From Dysidea avara (Eukaryota; Porifera; Demospongiae; Dictyoceratida; Dysideidae): a stretch of DNA of 64,000 bases. The first letter of the stretch is position 1. Each line of letters starts with the position of its first letter. The stretch spans positions 17,191,633 to 17,255,632 of the forward strand of contig NC_089274.1 of NCBI RefSeq assembly GCF_963678975.1. The letters are read 5' to 3'. Below are positions 62,500 to 64,000 of the stretch, piece after piece. The notes beneath the pieces are model-generated. The model ran no database searches. It had not been told where the DNA came from and saw only the letters and a list, made by a program, of their open reading frames with translations. Both the position numbers and the translations under genes were made by a program.

Positions 62500-63105
62500 T
62501 CATAATTTATTAAAGGCAGCTATATCCATACTTTGGATCTGTGAACAACAAAATTATTAGGGTAGCAACCATCTATGAGTTTTCTCACCAAATCTTCAAA
62601 TTTACATATTTCTTCTTCCAGAAAATCTGTACTAACTTTATCATCTTCAACAATACACGATATTTGCAGCTTCTGAATTCCATATCCCACCGGTACTAGT
62701 TTGGCTGTATGAAGAAAATCATTAATTTTTATACAATACACAGGTTAACGTAGTGTGTACATACAAGCTCCCCAGAGTAAACCATCTGTGGCGACACTTC
62801 TAACTTTTGTCTCCAATTCCTTCATGTCTAGACAGCAGATTTTGCACACTTCACAATACAAACACAAAGCAATTTATTTACCAGTTTCATCGTCCCACTG
62901 AAATAAAATAACAGCCATGTGATAAATGCTAAATATTTCAGTATAAATTCTTACCGGCTTTACTTCCAACACTAAGCTAGACTTTGCTACAGGTTTTTCT
63001 GTAACATCAACGACAATTTAAACACTTCTATTGAACAATATCCTTACTCTTAGCTGCCTTAGGAGGTTGAACAGGTTTCTGCTTGCTGGCAGAAGTATCA
63101 TCATC
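62500..63105 (-). CDS. eEF1B beta/delta subunit, C-terminal exchange domain (5' end not resolved)
   Basis: Guanine-nucleotide exchange factor for eEF1A in translation elongation. Exons seen from upstream: 63105 downward [80 protein letters not shown]; and a last exon with [12 protein letters not shown] ending at 62500. These match eEF1B-beta and delta, including the WDDETDM and [12 protein letters not shown] motifs and the C-terminal AAFNK. The penultimate exon runs on in frame through its intron (62520-62585), which would give a false C-terminus. The N-terminal exons lie in 63.1-64 kb or beyond and were not identified, so beta versus delta is open. Confidence 0.9.
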
Positions 63106-64000
63106 CTGCACAAGTGTATACACATGAGCTGACAAGGGACCAAGTACACTACATATGAACATATGTATTGATTTGATCTATTGTCAAGAACAACAGCCTA
63201 AAAGGAATGAGCGGTACAACCGCATGCCAGGTTAATTACACACTACATACACACTTCAATTTATCATTAATAAACTGTCTATGCTTTAGTGTCCAACTCT
63301 CCAACACCTAAATACATGCGTCATTCCTTAGTCATACAAATCTACAATAGATCCAAAGTTTTAGCTGTAATTAAGGTCTGCTATCACAGTTTATGGTACA
63401 ATTGTTAACACTGTGACTGCCTGTGCTACAATAAATTAGGCCTTTAATCATTGTTTAATTGAAGTTAATCAAGTGTCGATGATATTGCTCTAACAAGTTA
63501 ACAATAAGGCAAAGAGAACGTGCTTGAATGAACCATGACCCATGGACTATTTGGATGGAAGCTACCACTTTGCAGTCACTTGTAGCTGGCCTTATGTTAG
63601 GTGCCCATGGCCATTTCGTATTTATACAAGTAGCAAAAAAAGCAACCACAGCAAACTACATACATCAAAATTTATCATCATCGTATATTGGGACACATGA
63701 CACAGGTATTCGGTCTTTCAAGCTAACAATAATGGCAAAGAAGTCTTGTGAAGGTTCTGGGATGGATGTGATATGATCCATGGATTACTCATACCAAGGT
63801 GCTGGGATTGGACAAACATTTTTGAGACCATAACTAAGATGTATGTCTAATCTCCTCTGACACAAGCTACACGTTTTATAAAACAGACCAGTTATAACGT
63901 TTTCATTAATGATGAAAATACTCAAAATAGCCATTAGGAAACTTCGTAGGAACTGTCCATTTTGATTAGCTAAATTGCACATGGGTCCCAACATTTTAGT
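63106..64000. other. Probable intron/upstream of eEF1B, no exon identified
   Basis: No exon is supported. Two partly similar blocks about 226 bp apart (near 63497-63560 and 63721-63790) share TAACAATAA, GGCAAAGA and CCATGGA motifs, suggesting an old local duplication. The plus- and minus-strand ORFs here overlap these blocks and have no recognisable domain. Confidence 0.4.

Noticed and set aside
62515-62741. eEF1B C-terminus reading [20 protein letters not shown]
   Set aside because: This is translation through an intron. Splicing at the GTGAGA donor gives the conserved [12 protein letters not shown] end.

Overview
The window is eukaryotic nuclear DNA of an animal. Every recognisable gene is split by GT-AG introns, and the gene set is metazoan in type: sorting nexin 19-like, ASAP-type ArfGAP, LRRC9, holocytochrome c synthase, a front-end fatty acid desaturase, SH3BP5 and an eEF1B exchange factor. 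Short introns, gaps of about 100-200 bp between neighbouring genes, AT-rich DNA and many short terminal-inverted-repeat (TIR) elements suggest an early-branching animal such as a demosponge. That placement is inference only; no marker fixes the species.

Layout. Positions 436-15921 (copy A) and about 31575-43927 (copy B) are two direct copies of one segment carrying the sorting nexin and ASAP genes, both on the minus strand. Copy B lies inside complete genes: SNX19-like at 31206-35529 and ASAP-like at 36233-45355. Copy A lacks the last two SNX19 exons and the 5' ASAP exons, and carries three nonsense codons (4405-4407, 4093-4095, 8786-8788) plus a damaged splice acceptor. I read both genes in A as pseudogenes. 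Aligning A with B exposes transposon insertions with empty sites and target-site duplications: five in A only and one in B only. Positions 15922-31205 hold repeats and almost no genes: a 6.2 kb inverted-repeat structure, several TIR elements (one nested), a degenerate satellite-like tract, a 40-bp tandem repeat, a tRNA-like SINE head and a 5'-truncated LINE fragment.

From 45.3 kb the window is gene-dense. ASAP (minus) and LRRC9 (plus) start 154 bp apart from a shared promoter region. LRRC9 (45510-57097) is followed about 200 bp later by HCCS (57295-58224). HCCS converges with the desaturase (58333-60790, minus), with 108 bp between stop codons. SH3BP5 (60932-62382, minus) and the 3' part of an eEF1B gene (from 62500, minus) follow.

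The genes are unrelated housekeeping or cell-biology genes, not a pathway cluster: membrane traffic (SNX19, ASAP, SH3BP5), mitochondrial haem attachment (HCCS), lipid desaturation, translation elongation, and probable ciliary function (LRRC9). I found no candidate for a new defence or biosynthetic system. The most informative feature is the A/B duplication, which records recent transposon activity, pseudogene decay and probably gene conversion.
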